Positions 31,301 to 42,763 of a stretch of DNA of 64,000 nucleotides are shown piece by piece. The notes below the pieces were generated by a model. It was given only the letters and a program-made list of their open reading frames with translations, searched no databases and had not been told where the DNA came from. The first letter of the stretch is position 1. Each line of letters begins with the position of its first letter. Source of the stretch: Marsupella aquatica (lineage: Eukaryota; Marchantiophyta); the NCBI GenBank assembly GCA_973895155.1, contig OZ316891.1:11532001-11596000 (forward strand). Reading direction: 5' to 3'. Position numbers and translations under genes: made by a program.

Positions 31301-34194
31301 GGCTCATTATGATACCTACAAGCCTTAATATATAATGGACCAGCAAGTCATCCTTTCACGCCCCGATTGCGAAGAGTTTCGAACTGGGCGAGGAATTTCT
31401 TGCTGGAGATGACGTGATAACGGTGTTGGAGTATCACTGAAAGAAAAGTGTCATGTTGGTTTTTTCTATTTTCTCGTCCGGGACGACTTTCTTGATTTTT
31501 CATGTTTCAATGTTCTCTGATACATCGTTGAAACAGGTGAATACTTACATCATAGTACCAACTGCGGATAAGTATGCGTTCAGTCTTGATGTTGCGCCAA
31601 CGGTATGTGGTGTGATTATTGGGTCAATGGCAGTAGCGCAGCTGGTATCTTCTGTCTACTTCAGTGCTTGGTCGAACAAGTCATATTTCAAGCCTCTGAT
31701 ATTCAGCAGCATCATGCTGCTTCTCGGAAATGTATGCTATGCTATAGCTTACGACTTCCGATCTATAGCTCTGCTGCTTGTTGGACGACTTCTTTGCGGG
31801 TAATGTTCTGGAGCTCTGTCCATGATCACTTTCAATCATTTAATCATTTGTGTCCGTGATACAGAGTTGCTCCCTGTGATAAGACGCCTCAATGAATATT
31901 GATGGAAATAACATCTACTAGAAATAAGTATGAAGAATACCAACATATGATCGTCTTGATTGGAATTTGTATTCTCATCATAACACATAGAGGATCTTGT
32001 TCAGAAGGACTTCTGCTTGCTGTTAGTCCTATGCCCGAATAGGTTCTCATGTAACTGCGATTTTGTTAACAAATGTGCAAATCTTGTCCGGTCTGTCCAG
32101 TGTGACCTTCGTCTCAAGCATTTGATTGATCCTCACAGGTTTGGTTCAGCACGAGCAGTGAATCGCCGTTACATTAGTGACTGTGTACCTGTGAAGATGA
32201 GGCTGAAAGCATCTGCAGCCTTCGTTAGCGCGAGTGCTCTTGGAATGGCTTCTGGACCTGCGCTTGCTGGGCTACTGACATTCAACAGAAGATTCATGGG
32301 TCTTACCTTTAATAGTAACACTCTTCCAGGATGGGTAATGGTAATCGGTTGGTTCGTGTATCTTGTCTTCTTACTGATTGGCTTCAAGGAGCCTTCACAT
32401 CTTCAACCACTATCAAGATCCACCTCATCAAAGAAGAAAAAATCAGTTGAAGGTACGCCCGGCGTGGAATTTTACCGCCGTAGCCTTTCACACCTTCATA
32501 TTTTGTACTTAAAATGCCTACTATTGTCACTGCCGGCAAGAGATGAAAGGAACTCTTGAATTGTGCAGGCACCTTGAGTAGATCTAGGTCTTCTGTCCAA
32601 GCGGAACAAGGCATTTTGGACCCGCTCTTACCGACCAGTAACACAACCATAAGCAAAGATTCGGAAAGTGATGATGAGACGGAGTCTAGCGAGCCTGCAT
32701 CCTCCATTGGGGAAGCATACAGACTTTTGACTGTTCCAGTGAAGGTACAGCTCATTTCTTGAGTGGTATTTTTGAACGATTATATACGTCACAGGTCCTT
32801 AGAATTTGTGGCTGGTCACACCGATTGATACTCGGTTGACTCCCGGAGCCACTGAATATGTAACTTTCTAGTGTTGCGTTAGCCTTGCTGATGAAAACTT
32901 TGCATGCATTCTGGACATCTTCCTGGAGTTGAGTATCACAGATCTTGGAAAATTCCCTAATGGAGGTGGTATGTATGTTGCAGGTGCAATTACTCATATA
33001 CTTCATGCTGAAGTTCGCCATGGAGGTTTTATTGTCGGCGTCTAGTGTCGTGACAGCACATTATTTTGGCTGGGGCGCTCAGTCTGTCGCAGTTTTTTTA
33101 GCTCTTCTCGGGTTGACTGTGTTGCCAATCAACTATGTTGTCGGAAGCTACTTCAGCAACTCTTATGAAGACAGGTTTGTTCAGAAATGATGTCAATTTT
33201 CCTTGGTGCTTGAGCTTGTTCAAACCCATAGACGTACCACCCTAATGCCATTACAATGGCATCTGCTTTCTCATAGTGTCACTTCATAAATTTGGTTGGA
33301 GTGCTAAGAACAAGGGCCTCGGAGAGATGGATTTTAACTTCACACGGGTTATGATACAACGGTCTGAACTGATGTAGCTAAGATTTTTATCTTTTTCTAG
33401 TCAAAGAAACTGATCCATTACTTGGAAGATGATGCGTAGGTTACGTGATATGTGAATATATGCCTGCACGGAGAATGCGTTATGACTCGGGTCTCCGAGT
33501 TCTGTGATGATGTCTCTTTTAAGAAACTTGAGCGTCTTGTTATGCAGGCAAATACTACTTTTCTCGGAGATACTCACTTGCGTTGGTGTAGTAGTTAGCT
33601 TTGCTTATTACAAAGTTCCATTCACCGTCCCACAGTATGTTACTGGGGCGCTCCTCATATTTGTTTCTGCCGAGGTTCTTGAAGGTATGTAGGAAATTTA
33701 TGCCACCTAATTTCGTACTGCTTTCACTCATCTTGAGCTATCTTTAAGTAGGATATATGCATCTTTAAGTATTTCGAAGCATGTTTAGGGATTGAGTTAC
33801 ATATTAACGGATAAGCAATCCAATACGTTTAAAGCAAGTAAGTCCTGTGTAAAGCATCAGTACAAGCGTAGCTATATGATGGCGTCCCGGCAATATACTT
33901 TTTTTTTATAAAATCAGCAATAACGGGACCATGCGATGACAAATTGTGTCTGTAGGTGTAAACCTGGCGCTTCTGTCCAAGGTGATGTCATCGCGGTTGG
34001 CGAGAGGTACTTTCAATGGGGGATTGCTATCAACTGAAGCTGGAACTCTTGCGCGAGTGTTGGCTGATGTGTGCATCACTTTGGCTGGATACTCGGGTGA
34101 TAACCTGCTCATGAATCTCACCATGGTACCAACACTTGTCGTTGGAATTGTTTCAATTGTGGCTACCATAGCCACGTATAACTCATTATTTTAG
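28320..34194 (+). CDS. PHT5: SPX-MFS vacuolar phosphate transporter (PHT5/VPT family)
   Basis: Eleven exons join in phase into 705 codons: 28320-28372, 29240-29360, 29615-29926, 30328-30438, 30775-30975, 31537-31799, 32139-32452, 32569-32744, 32984-33174, 33548-33684, 33956-34194. All introns are GT-AG. Residues 1 to about 165 are the SPX domain: the start [16 protein letters not shown] then [12 protein letters not shown], and a lysine cluster KILKKFDKR (126-134) where SPX domains bind inositol pyrophosphates. Residues about 250-705 are the Major Facilitator part ([42 protein letters not shown]). A hydrophilic serine/acid-rich loop lies at about 440-510. Known relatives move phosphate into the vacuole across the tonoplast, gated by cellular phosphate status. 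Length and order match the family. No lesion is seen. Intron 1 is 867 bases and likely regulatory at most. Confidence 0.96.
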
Positions 34195-34402
34195 AGTGAT
34201 TTCTCACCGTTGAGAATGTTATAGCAATCTTAGAAATGTAGTGTGACTACCAGTTCTACGGAAGGCTCTCCTGTCCCCCAGTATGTGAGAGGGCTCGTTT
34301 GAAGCGTCGAGCTGCATGCAGCAATGCAGCTGGAGTATGAAGTGCTGCTGCTTGTACTATGGTCCTTTGTAGGTATGTTCTTCCACGAGAATGTTGCTTT
34401 CG

Positions 34403-34441
<39 letters not shown>

Positions 34442-36090
34442 CTTTAAATTGTGCATGTATAATTTAGATGGTGGAAAGTCCATCAATGAATATAGTCATT
34501 CGTCCATATATTGATTTATTCATTCAAACTATGCTCACTGGATTGGATAGTGCATTTGAATAAAATTGGTTGAACTACTGCCCACCACAAGCACTTGCAT
34601 TGTCATTGTGTAGATCTACTTCTATAATATGCAATGCAGCCAAAAAACTCTTTGGTCTTCTTACAAATTCTGAAATGGAGGGAACAAACCTGGGCCGCCA
34701 GATGTTTTCAAATATTTTTTTGTACCCTTAGATTGATTGACCAGGTATGTCAAATGATATGCTCATTTTAATAGTAAAATACAAAGCATAGGAGATGATA
34801 CTGATCTGACATAGTATATGAGAAGATACTGACATAATATATGAGAAGATACTTATGTGACATCATCTTAAATGTGATTTTTTAAATTTTTTGTTCATAT
34901 GTGATGTTTAAAAAAAAAAATTCAAGTATGAAAGTACACAAGAATGGAAGAAGAATCTTTTGGGGCATGAGAAATTTTTGGATTTTGGCAGAGCCTATGA
35001 GACTCTAGAAAGGGAAATGGGTTAATTTTCTCATTCTTTTCTGTATTTAGTTGTACATTTTTCTGTTTATTTAATAGTGCCAATGTCAGAAAAAAAGAGT
35101 AATGGTGTTGCATAGGAGTGTAACAATAGGAAAAATGGGGAGAGAAAAAATTGAAATATTCCCGTCCCAATAGTATCAAAGCACCTGGGACCATCATCTC
35201 TCTTGCACTTGCTCTCACCCTCCCACATCCTTGCTCTCCCCAACAATATAGTTTCCACAACAAAACATTTCTTCCAAAATAAAATAAAAATTCAAAAGCA
35301 AAGTCAATTGTTTTTACATGTTTTGATTAAATTTTTTGTTTTTTGTTTTGTGTTTTATAGAAAATCGTTTCCAAATTTGTTATTCCATCTATACTTCCAA
35401 CATTCTCTTTGAAAATCTTTTCAAAAAAGGTATCTTTAATGAAGACCAAGAAGGTCAAACTCCCAACATCTTTTCTCCACAAGACATGTATTGCTTGACA
35501 TGCCCCCTCATCTCTATTAGTCTCGCTTTTGCCCTAATTCTATCCCAAGTCGGGAGCCCAGCTCTTTGCCCCCATTTGCATCTTTTGTCCAGTCTTTAGT
35601 TCCATTTTTTGTATAAGTAACAATAAAGATTTCTTGCCCAACTCTTGCCCATGTACTCTCATTACCCATTTGCGCCTTATCCCATATTGTTGTGTTGACT
35701 TGAATTACATTATTGGTGTGTTGACTTGAATTACATTACTTGATTACATAATTTCATGTGCTATTTTGAACAAGATCTCCGCATTGACAACACTTTTCAC
35801 ATGAAATGGGCAAGAAAGAATTATGGAAAATCCAATATTTTAGTTTGATCCACCTAAAAACCCCAGCTTTTAATCAACAGTTCTTTACCTTACCTCAATG
35901 TATCTATGCAATGCGTTGGCATCGCGCTTGGCAACAACATGGCTGCAAGACTAGCATAGCCACAACACCCTCGTGGCCAGAGTGACTGCATCGTCTTTGT
36001 CACCTAAGTGACTTTTTTTTTCTCTCTTTGACATCTTTTATCACTTGGACATCTTTTGCTTACCTTTGTAGTTTTCTCTCCTCAACATCT
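34195..36090. other. 3' flank of the SPX-MFS gene; intergenic
   Basis: The first few hundred bases are probably 3' UTR. A (GA)n microsatellite lies at 34,404-34,439. At about 34,795-34,860 the word TATGAGAAGATACT is repeated. The remainder is AT-rich with homopolymer A and T runs; frames on either strand show no motif. Confidence 0.5.
34404..34439. repeat. (GA)n microsatellite
   Basis: About 17 uninterrupted GA dinucleotides lie shortly downstream of the SPX-MFS stop codon, possibly inside its 3' UTR. Confidence 0.95.
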
Positions 36091-36681
36091 TTCATGCAAT
36101 GCACTGGCATTGAGTTCTTGCTGGAAAACATGCACGGACCCTTACATCAATCCCACGGATTCCGTTGACATATGACGAATCACTTCCTTTTTTATCACGT
36201 AGGGTCCAATTTCCCATTCGAGTGGCATATGCAATGACCATAAACAAAGCTCAAGGTCAGACATTAGAACATGTAGGGTTACACCTTTCAAAGCCTGTAT
36301 TTAGTCACAGACAGTTGTATGTAGCATTTTCAAGGGCAACATCTCCTACAACTATCAAGGTTTTACTTTTGGATTCCGAGGAAGGTCATGCAAGGTTGAC
36401 AAAAAATTTGTATATGAATGAGGTTCTTTATTTAATAGATGAATAAAGATTGTATCACTTTTGTATTATTAATCTGTTTGACTTTTTGCCTGAATTACAT
36501 GTTTGCAATGCACAATCATGTTTGCCTCGCCTCAAAATCTTACCCTCACCTCGACATCTTGCCCTTGCCTCCAAATGTTACCCTCACCTCGACATCTTGC
36601 CCTCTCCTCAATATCTTGCCCTCTCCTCGATATCTTGCCCTCACTCAAAGTCTTTCGTGCAAGGCACGGGCATGGGGCTAG
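36091..36681 (+). mobile_element. Helitron 3' end with the last part of its helicase
   Basis: A plus frame from about 36,114 to the TAA at 36,444-36,446 encodes the C-terminal part of a Pif1/RecD-type Helitron helicase: SIPRIPLTYDE, then RRVQFPIRVAYAMTINKAQG, QLYVAFSRATSP and IKVLLLDSE. Most of RepHel is missing. Downstream, 36,500-36,650 is a minisatellite of CCTCGACATCTTGCCCT-type units. The element ends with the stem CGTGC-AAG-GCACG (36,656-36,668) and CTAG at 36,678-36,681, followed by T. A hairpin a dozen bases before CTAG is the Helitron 3' signature. A second tail-like word (TTCATGCAATGCACTGGCAT) lies at 36,091-36,110, exactly where the helicase homology begins, so the fragment may be joined to another Helitron tail. 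Confidence 0.8.
36114..36446 (+). pseudogene. Helitron RepHel helicase, C-terminal remnant
   Basis: About 110 residues with helicase motifs V/VI (MTINKAQGQT, YVAFSRATS) remain, in one open frame; the Rep nuclease and helicase motifs I-IV are absent. The homology starts abruptly at 36,114, next to a tail-like word. It cannot drive transposition by itself. Confidence 0.85.
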
Positions 36682-39631
36682 TTCTATATAGGAACGTTGG
36701 ATTTAGGGCCAATGTAATGAACAATTAGACTAGGACTTATGACCGGTTACCCAGCTCAGACATTCCCTCTGTCCACCGATGATTAGGGCGCAGACTCTGT
36801 TCTATTTTATTTGATGTTTATTCAGGGAAACACCAAAAAACATCTTCAGGTAGTAACGATCGATTCAAATACCCTGGTGGGTGGAGGTTACTAGAGCTGT
36901 AAACAAGTGAAAAACAACGGAGATGTGGTGGTGAATTTTCATCAGCAGCACCATGAAGGTGAATACACTTATTGAATCATTTTTACTTTGTGCGAGGAAC
37001 TCCGGGATGTTTTGCTGCTGCTCAAAACATCCCATAATTATGATAATTACCAGAAAGCTTGGCTTCTACATGTCATCAACTTCAGTCTCTCCACAGTGCA
37101 TCAAACTTCTCTCATATGAGTGCAACGTGATAATCAAACCATCAAGATCTCATAGGCCAGCTGGGAGACCGGGTATTGTCGTACAATTCTCTGATGTAAT
37201 CCACAACGAACACTCTGTTTAGCTCCAGAGGCAATAGAAGAATAAGTACTCACAGGAGCTCTGTTCTCCTGTGCTCTTTTCCTGGCATTCCCCTGAACTT
37301 CATTTTTTATAATTTTGTTTTCTCTAGCTCAATTGTGTTCTCCCATTCAAATGTAGGAAAACATCACAGGATTCTCAACTTTTATACAGTGGGTGGGGTG
37401 ACTGTGTAGCAGCTTCTTTAAGGTTGAATATACTTTAGAAGCGCAGATTAAAAGACTAATCATTTCCCTGGAAAACCGCCATCCCATTCAATGCACTTCA
37501 AGGCTAAGAAAGAAAATAGAACACAAAATACAAGGGACATACCCCTACAAAGACATTAAAAGAAAAATAAATCACAAGAAAAGGTTGTAAGACAAAAACC
37601 TAAAGATGGGCTCCTTTGTTTCTAATTATTTTGATTTAAAATCAAAGACAGAGTGTAGGTTATTCCCAATGACCATATTTGTCAAGGTGTCTTCTTGGCT
37701 TAAAGCCCCACTGTCCATGACAAAACTTGGATTCACCAGGTTTCACCATTTTTAGAACCATTTTCCTGAAATTGTGGAGCAAAGTTTCATCCTAGAGGAC
37801 AGAAATGTGAAAAAGTGAGAAGTCTTTGACACTTCTCCTTCTTTATGGACAGTGGTGGTTTAGGGGTGTTGGGTAAAACCAGTGACATGATACAAAAGAG
37901 ACAAGCAACAAGCAAGCACATCAACACATGAGATAAGTGGGTCACCTTGGTCAAGACTACTTTCACTGACTGCTAGAGCTTTACTAAGTTTTGACTACCA
38001 TAGTCACACCAAGCCTCCAAGTACAAGCTCTCCAAGAATATTCCACCTAGCATCTAGCTTGCTCCCTCAACAATGAACACAAGTCTCCAAGAAGAGCACT
38101 TCCTTGCTCCCTTATATATGGTAGGAACTAGAGTTGCAGCTAATCACCATTAATTCCTTGCTGTCGATTAGCCTGAAAGAGATTAACCAAGACCTAAGAG
38201 TTAACCCTAACATGCAAAGAGGGTATTATGATGGGGTACGCAAGAGCCGCGGCTGCTAAAATCAAAGTAATCAATTTTCCTCAAGAATACACTTCAACAA
38301 TGCCCTTCAACAAAGTCATCGAAGTGGTTATGCAGTGGTTACTAATTAGTTAGTTACTATTCATTACTTGGTAATTTATGAAAACCATTTTTAATCATTG
38401 AATCAATTTGTTAAAATTGGAAACTTAACTCAAACAGTTACATTTTAATTTTCAACTTTCCCGCTCGTTGTTATTTATAAGGTAAATTTTGAATTTTCTT
38501 AAATTTTTGTAAATTCACAGGTCTATCCCATTTTGCTAGTCTTGCCAAAAACATGACCGTTGTGTTTGTTTATTGCTGCAAACATTGTGGTTTGTGTTTG
38601 GGGCAAAAACTGTGTTTTTTTGTTGCTGAAAACATCGCTGTTTGTGGTTGTGTTGAAAACCGCTGGCATGGTGCAAGGAAGATCTCAAACTTAAGGACTT
38701 CTCATGGGTGTCTGTAGATTGAAGGTATTTATTACAGACCCACTAAGCAAAGTGTCCTTATTATTGCACATCAAAAACTGACCAGCCAGTCACATACTTA
38801 GAATAGCATTTAGTGATTAAATAAATTTTTTTGGTTTATCATGGTATGTAGTGATCTACTACACCCTTTATTGTCAAGTTTTGATGTCCAATCACTAGGA
38901 CTCTAAGCAAAACCTGGTTGGGTACATTGCAACTAATGATCTGAGTAATACAGATACTGCCAGGATTTCAACCGTATTTGTAAAACTGCCATTGTTTTAG
39001 AAATACAAATACAAAATGACATTCAAAGGTTAACCAAGGGTTAATCTCAGTTTGTTCGACAGCAGAGGAGCATTGTCTGCAGCAAAAGTCCATAGCTCAG
39101 GTGCAAGGTTTGCGTGCTTGCCTTTGGGTGTGTGGTGATGGCTTCCAATTTTCATTGTCGAAGGTGCAATTCCTTTGTTTCAAGGAGTGATGTTCAGCAG
39201 TGTACCTGAACGAAGGGCTTGGGGACATGACAACATTCACGCAGTTCTCCCGTGTATGGAGATGGACCTCCGGTTCAGAAGTTTCATCCACAAGAACCAC
39301 ACATAGACCAGACAGAGCATCCTTCTAATCAAGATGTGACATGTGGATGTCAAGTTAACAATATTATCCAGTATTAACCATAGACAAAACCATGACAATT
39401 TTACAGATCTTATTTATAAAATGCGAAGGGAAATTAGAGTATATGTGCATATAAAGAAAATGTACATGAACATGATATAAATTATATATGATATGAAAAT
39501 GAATTTAGTCTACTCACATTCAAAGAAGGGGTAGTCTTGCCTGGGCTAGTACAGTGGCGACATCTTAATTGCTCACATGTTTAGTGGCAATGTACCCGGT
39601 TTGAACTTGCCTGTCAAATAGGAAACCGAAA
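36682..39631. other. Intergenic, with one copy of a dispersed repeat
   Basis: No gene is supported. The segment 37,748-37,866 (CACCATTTTTAGAACC..., AAATTGTGGAGCAAAGT, ACAGTGGTGGTTTAGG) is related to 55,318-55,440. At 38,560-38,660 a word like AAACATYGYTGTTTGTG recurs three times. A minus-strand frame at 39,097-39,300 has protein-like composition but no recognised motif. Confidence 0.45.
37748..37866. repeat. Dispersed repeat, copy 1
   Basis: It shares order and sequence blocks with 55,318-55,440: ACCATTTTTAG, AAATTGTGGAGCAAAGT, AGAGGA, AAAAAGTGA, and (GA/CA)CAGTGGTGGTTTA. The family is unidentified and there is no coding sequence. Confidence 0.7.
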
Positions 39632-40094
39632 AACACCGTCAAAACATCAGGCCATCAACCGGGTTTGGGAGCAGTCCGGGCCGGGATCGGGAGGGGTTCG
39701 GGAGAGGTTTGGTCGAGAAGGGACCAGGTTCGGGATGGGGTCTGGGCCGGGTTTGGATGGGCTGGGGCAGGGTCCGGGGGGGGGAGCCGTGTCGAGGGAG
39801 GGCCGGGCTGCCCCGGGTCAGGAACCGGGTCGGGGGCCGTTCGGGAGAGGGGTCGGGAGCCAGAGCCATTCGGAGCCGTTCGGGAGCCGTTCGGGAGACT
39901 ACACCCCAGGCCACCGACCCCCGAACCCTGCCCACTTTCCCCCGCCCTCCAACCCTCGACCCCCGACCGACTGAGACCTCGAACCAGGGTCCTGGGGAGT
40001 CCGGGAAGGGTCCGGGGGAGTCAGGGGGAGTCCAGGAGAATACGAGAGAATACACATCAAACTGATCATTTTGGGGCCATCATTTGACGGTGTT
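39632..40094. repeat. G-rich block bounded by short inverted repeats
   Basis: AACACCGTCAAA (39,632-39,643) and its exact complement TTTGACGGTGTT (40,083-40,094) bound about 440 bases of strongly G-biased sequence. It is made of GGTTCGGGAG, CCGTTCGGGAG and GGGTCCGGGGGG variants with many G-runs. AACTTGCC(T/A)GTCA lies just outside both ends (39,605 and 40,114). Open frames on both strands here follow from the skewed composition. It may be a small TIR element that captured or amplified a G-rich minisatellite. Confidence 0.6.
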
Positions 40095-40216
40095 AGGTGC
40101 TAGGTAAGCCATCAACTTGCCAGTCAGGTTAAACCTGACAAAGGACTCTAAGGGGTGAAAATTATTATGCTTCTTGCCTTGTGTATGTTGTGTGGAGAGG
40201 GACTCTTCTGTGTATA

Positions 40217-40365
40217 GGGTAATGCAGGTCTGGGCGCAGGGTTACTAGGCTATAACCTTGCGTTCGGAATATGAAAAGAAACTGACGGGCGGCAGCCGGG
40301 AAGCTTCTTTGAATATTCCGGGAGCAAGTTACACCCTATAACCCCAGCCCTGCCCTGCATTAGCG
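40217..40365. mobile_element. Foldback (MITE-like) element
   Basis: The left arm 40,217-40,280 and right arm 40,305-40,365 are imperfect reverse complements of about 60 bases (TAATGCAGG...GGAATAT-AAAGAA) with a short loop. The RNA or DNA could fold into one long hairpin. No coding is present. Confidence 0.6.
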
Positions 40366-40499
40366 TACGTAACTCCTGCCCGGAAAGAGATTACCAGCTC
40401 AACTTTTCAGGACACTAGATTATAACTATAGCAGGCCCTTGTAGAAATGGTTACACACCCGTAACCTCTTCTCCTAACAAGATTTACTTACTCTATGTG

Positions 40500-42763
40500 G
40501 ACACCAGAGGGGGGGGGGGGGAGAGGGACTGCTGTACTCCTTTGGCCCCGGCACATGGAACCGTACCTTTGACGATAATTATGCCGGTACGCCACCAGCA
40601 GTCCTTCGTCGTTTTTTTTACGTACAGTAACTACTAGAGCTTCTGCTGTTGGTTGTTGTGGAAACCAAAAAACGGGTCTGGGCTCGGGAGGACGAATGAG
40701 TGCCGCTGGTGAACTTCCTTCCTCCTTCTCAATTCTGATGCTGCGATTGTGCCGCTGAACATCTTCTCACTCTGAAATCTGGATTCTGCTGCTGATGCTG
40801 CTCGTCTGTTTGCTTTGTTTGCTTTGTTGTTTGGCGAATTGCTGGGTGGATTTGCCGGCTCGTTGTTCGTTTGTGGAGTGAAGGATTCGATCCAGGATCC
40901 GCACCTTTTTGTAGGGAATATACATTCGCTCAAACCAGGATTCGCAACATTTGCTGGGGAGTATACTAATGTGAGGCACTATTTTGTGGAGTGTTGGAGT
41001 GGATTTTGTCGGAGTCCCGCAATTCAGGAACCGGAATTCGCAACTTTTTCTATGGAATATGGATTCTCGCAGGTCTGCACTGTCTAGAGCACTACTGTGT
41101 GCCCTGTCGTAGTAGACGTGTTTTCTGTCCGAGTATCGCAATTGAGGAACCATTATTCGCAACTTTTTCTATGGACTAGAGATTCGCGCAAGTCTGCAAT
41201 GTATAGAGCACTACTGTCTGGAGGACTACTGTAGTGCTGGTGTTGTCCTGTCCAAGTATGGCAATTTAGGAAGGAGAGAGGACTTGAGGAGGCCAAACGA
41301 GAGGGAAAGCGAGACGTTTGGGTTTGTTGTTCCTTTGTGGTTTTCCCTCCTTTGCGATCTTTCATCTTTACGAAGGAAACTCGAATTTTCACGGCAGAAA
41401 AGCGAGCTAGAGAAAGAGAGAGAGATAGAAACTCGAAACAGAGCAAAGGATTCGATCCAGGAGTCGCAGCTTTTTCTGTGGAATGTACATTCGCCCGCAG
41501 CAGTCTGTACCTGGACTAGAGCACTGAAGTAGTAATGTTTTGTGTCTGATGAGTATGGCAACTGACGTGAAGCGAAAGAGACGTGTATGTTGTACCTCTC
41601 TGTGCTTTTCCCTCCTTTGCAGTCTTTTAATGAAGTAAAATTGAATTTTCACGCTGAAAAGCGAGCAAAAGAGATATCCTGTAGATAGAAAGACGAGGCG
41701 GGCCAGAGTCTGGAGGAGCTTTTTGCTTTGGGATCTATTCACTGTAGGCGGGCCAGATCTCGCAAAGATCCACACGGCGAGATCTGGTTTGCAGAGGAAT
41801 AAAGAAACCTCCAGCCGTGCGTCCTCCACACTCCAAACGAATGCGAAGTGCATTCGAACGAATGCGGTAGATGGAACTCTGGCGGGCTGGAAAGAAAGGT
41901 GACGGACAGGGAGGGGAGGGAGCGAGACAAGGGGGTGAGATTGTGAAAAAGGTCCATTAGAGGAGGCCGGTATCAATCTAAGTGTGCAATGGTTGAATTG
42001 GAGATGGAGAATTAATAATAGTTAAGGCGGTTTCGGAAGCAAACCAGCAAGGACGAAAACGCACTGCACGCCGAACAACATCTTGCGCGTGGCACGCGTA
42101 TCGGAGTTTCCGACAAGGATTTTTAGCGATGATGACATGAATGAAAGAGCGACAGGCCGTCGATGAAAACGAGGAAGTGATTCGAGTTGAAAAGGAGACA
42201 CGAAGGACAGATGTGGAGATTGTTAGCATGCGCATAGTCAGAGTGCGCTATTTCTCTAGTGCTCAGCTGCCATGGCAGAATGATATCGATTGTGTAATGT
42301 TTCTCTCCACGCGATGAGACTGAGGATGTGTGAAAGCCGTTCGAGCTCTTATTCCGATTGATATTTTGCCTTCGTTGAATTCGTTGCGCCGGGTTCTTGC
42401 CCGCCTTCATCACGTCTGGCCTCCGTACGCCTTTAATCCGAACTACAGCGTCGTAGCATTATTCCCGCAATACATTGGCCTCTTTGTGCACTTGGTCTTG
42501 AATGTTTCAGCGCATAGGTAGAGAGGTTCGTGGGCTCCCCGAGGCCTCCCTCCTTCCTTCCTTAGGCTCGTTCTTCGGGTGGCTAGTCATTCTGCATGGG
42601 AGCTCGTTGCTCATTCTCCTTCGTGAAGCATAGCTTCACCTCCCGTGTGATTTTCCTGTTTCTTGCGGCAACATCTGCTGGCGCTTTGGTATCAACAGTT
42701 CGAAATCTCGGCGCTGATGTCTTCTAATCGTCAGAATTCTTGACTCAGTAGCCGACAGGAGTC
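40500..42763. other. Upstream region of the Tim17/TMEM135-like gene
   Basis: The region includes a run of 13 G residues (40,509-40,521), a duplicated block annotated separately (40,880-41,690), and presumably the promoter and 5' UTR of the gene starting at 42,764. Minus-strand frames up to 189 codons (41,407-41,976) are explained by the duplications and have no domains. A clear TATA box was not identified. Confidence 0.45.
40880..41690. repeat. Complex tandem duplications before the Tim17/TMEM135-like gene
   Basis: A unit of about 118-122 bases (GCAATT(C/G)AGGAACC, ATTCGCAACTTTTTCTATGG, TCTAGAGCACTACTGT) is present at about 41,019 and 41,138, with diverged relatives at about 40,885, 41,262 and 41,450. 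A larger unit of about 265 bases is repeated as well: TTTTCCCTCCTTTGC lies at 41,341 and 41,606 and GAATTTTCACG(G/C) follows each. ATTCGATCCAGGA occurs at 40,885 and 41,450. Confidence 0.8.

Noticed and set aside
39639-40087. Overlapping long frames on both strands, proline/arginine/glycine-rich
   Set aside because: They follow from extreme G-bias of the minisatellite block.
41407-41976. 189-codon minus-strand frame upstream of the Tim17/TMEM135-like gene
   Set aside because: It spans duplicated non-coding blocks and has no conserved motif; the gene is on the other strand.
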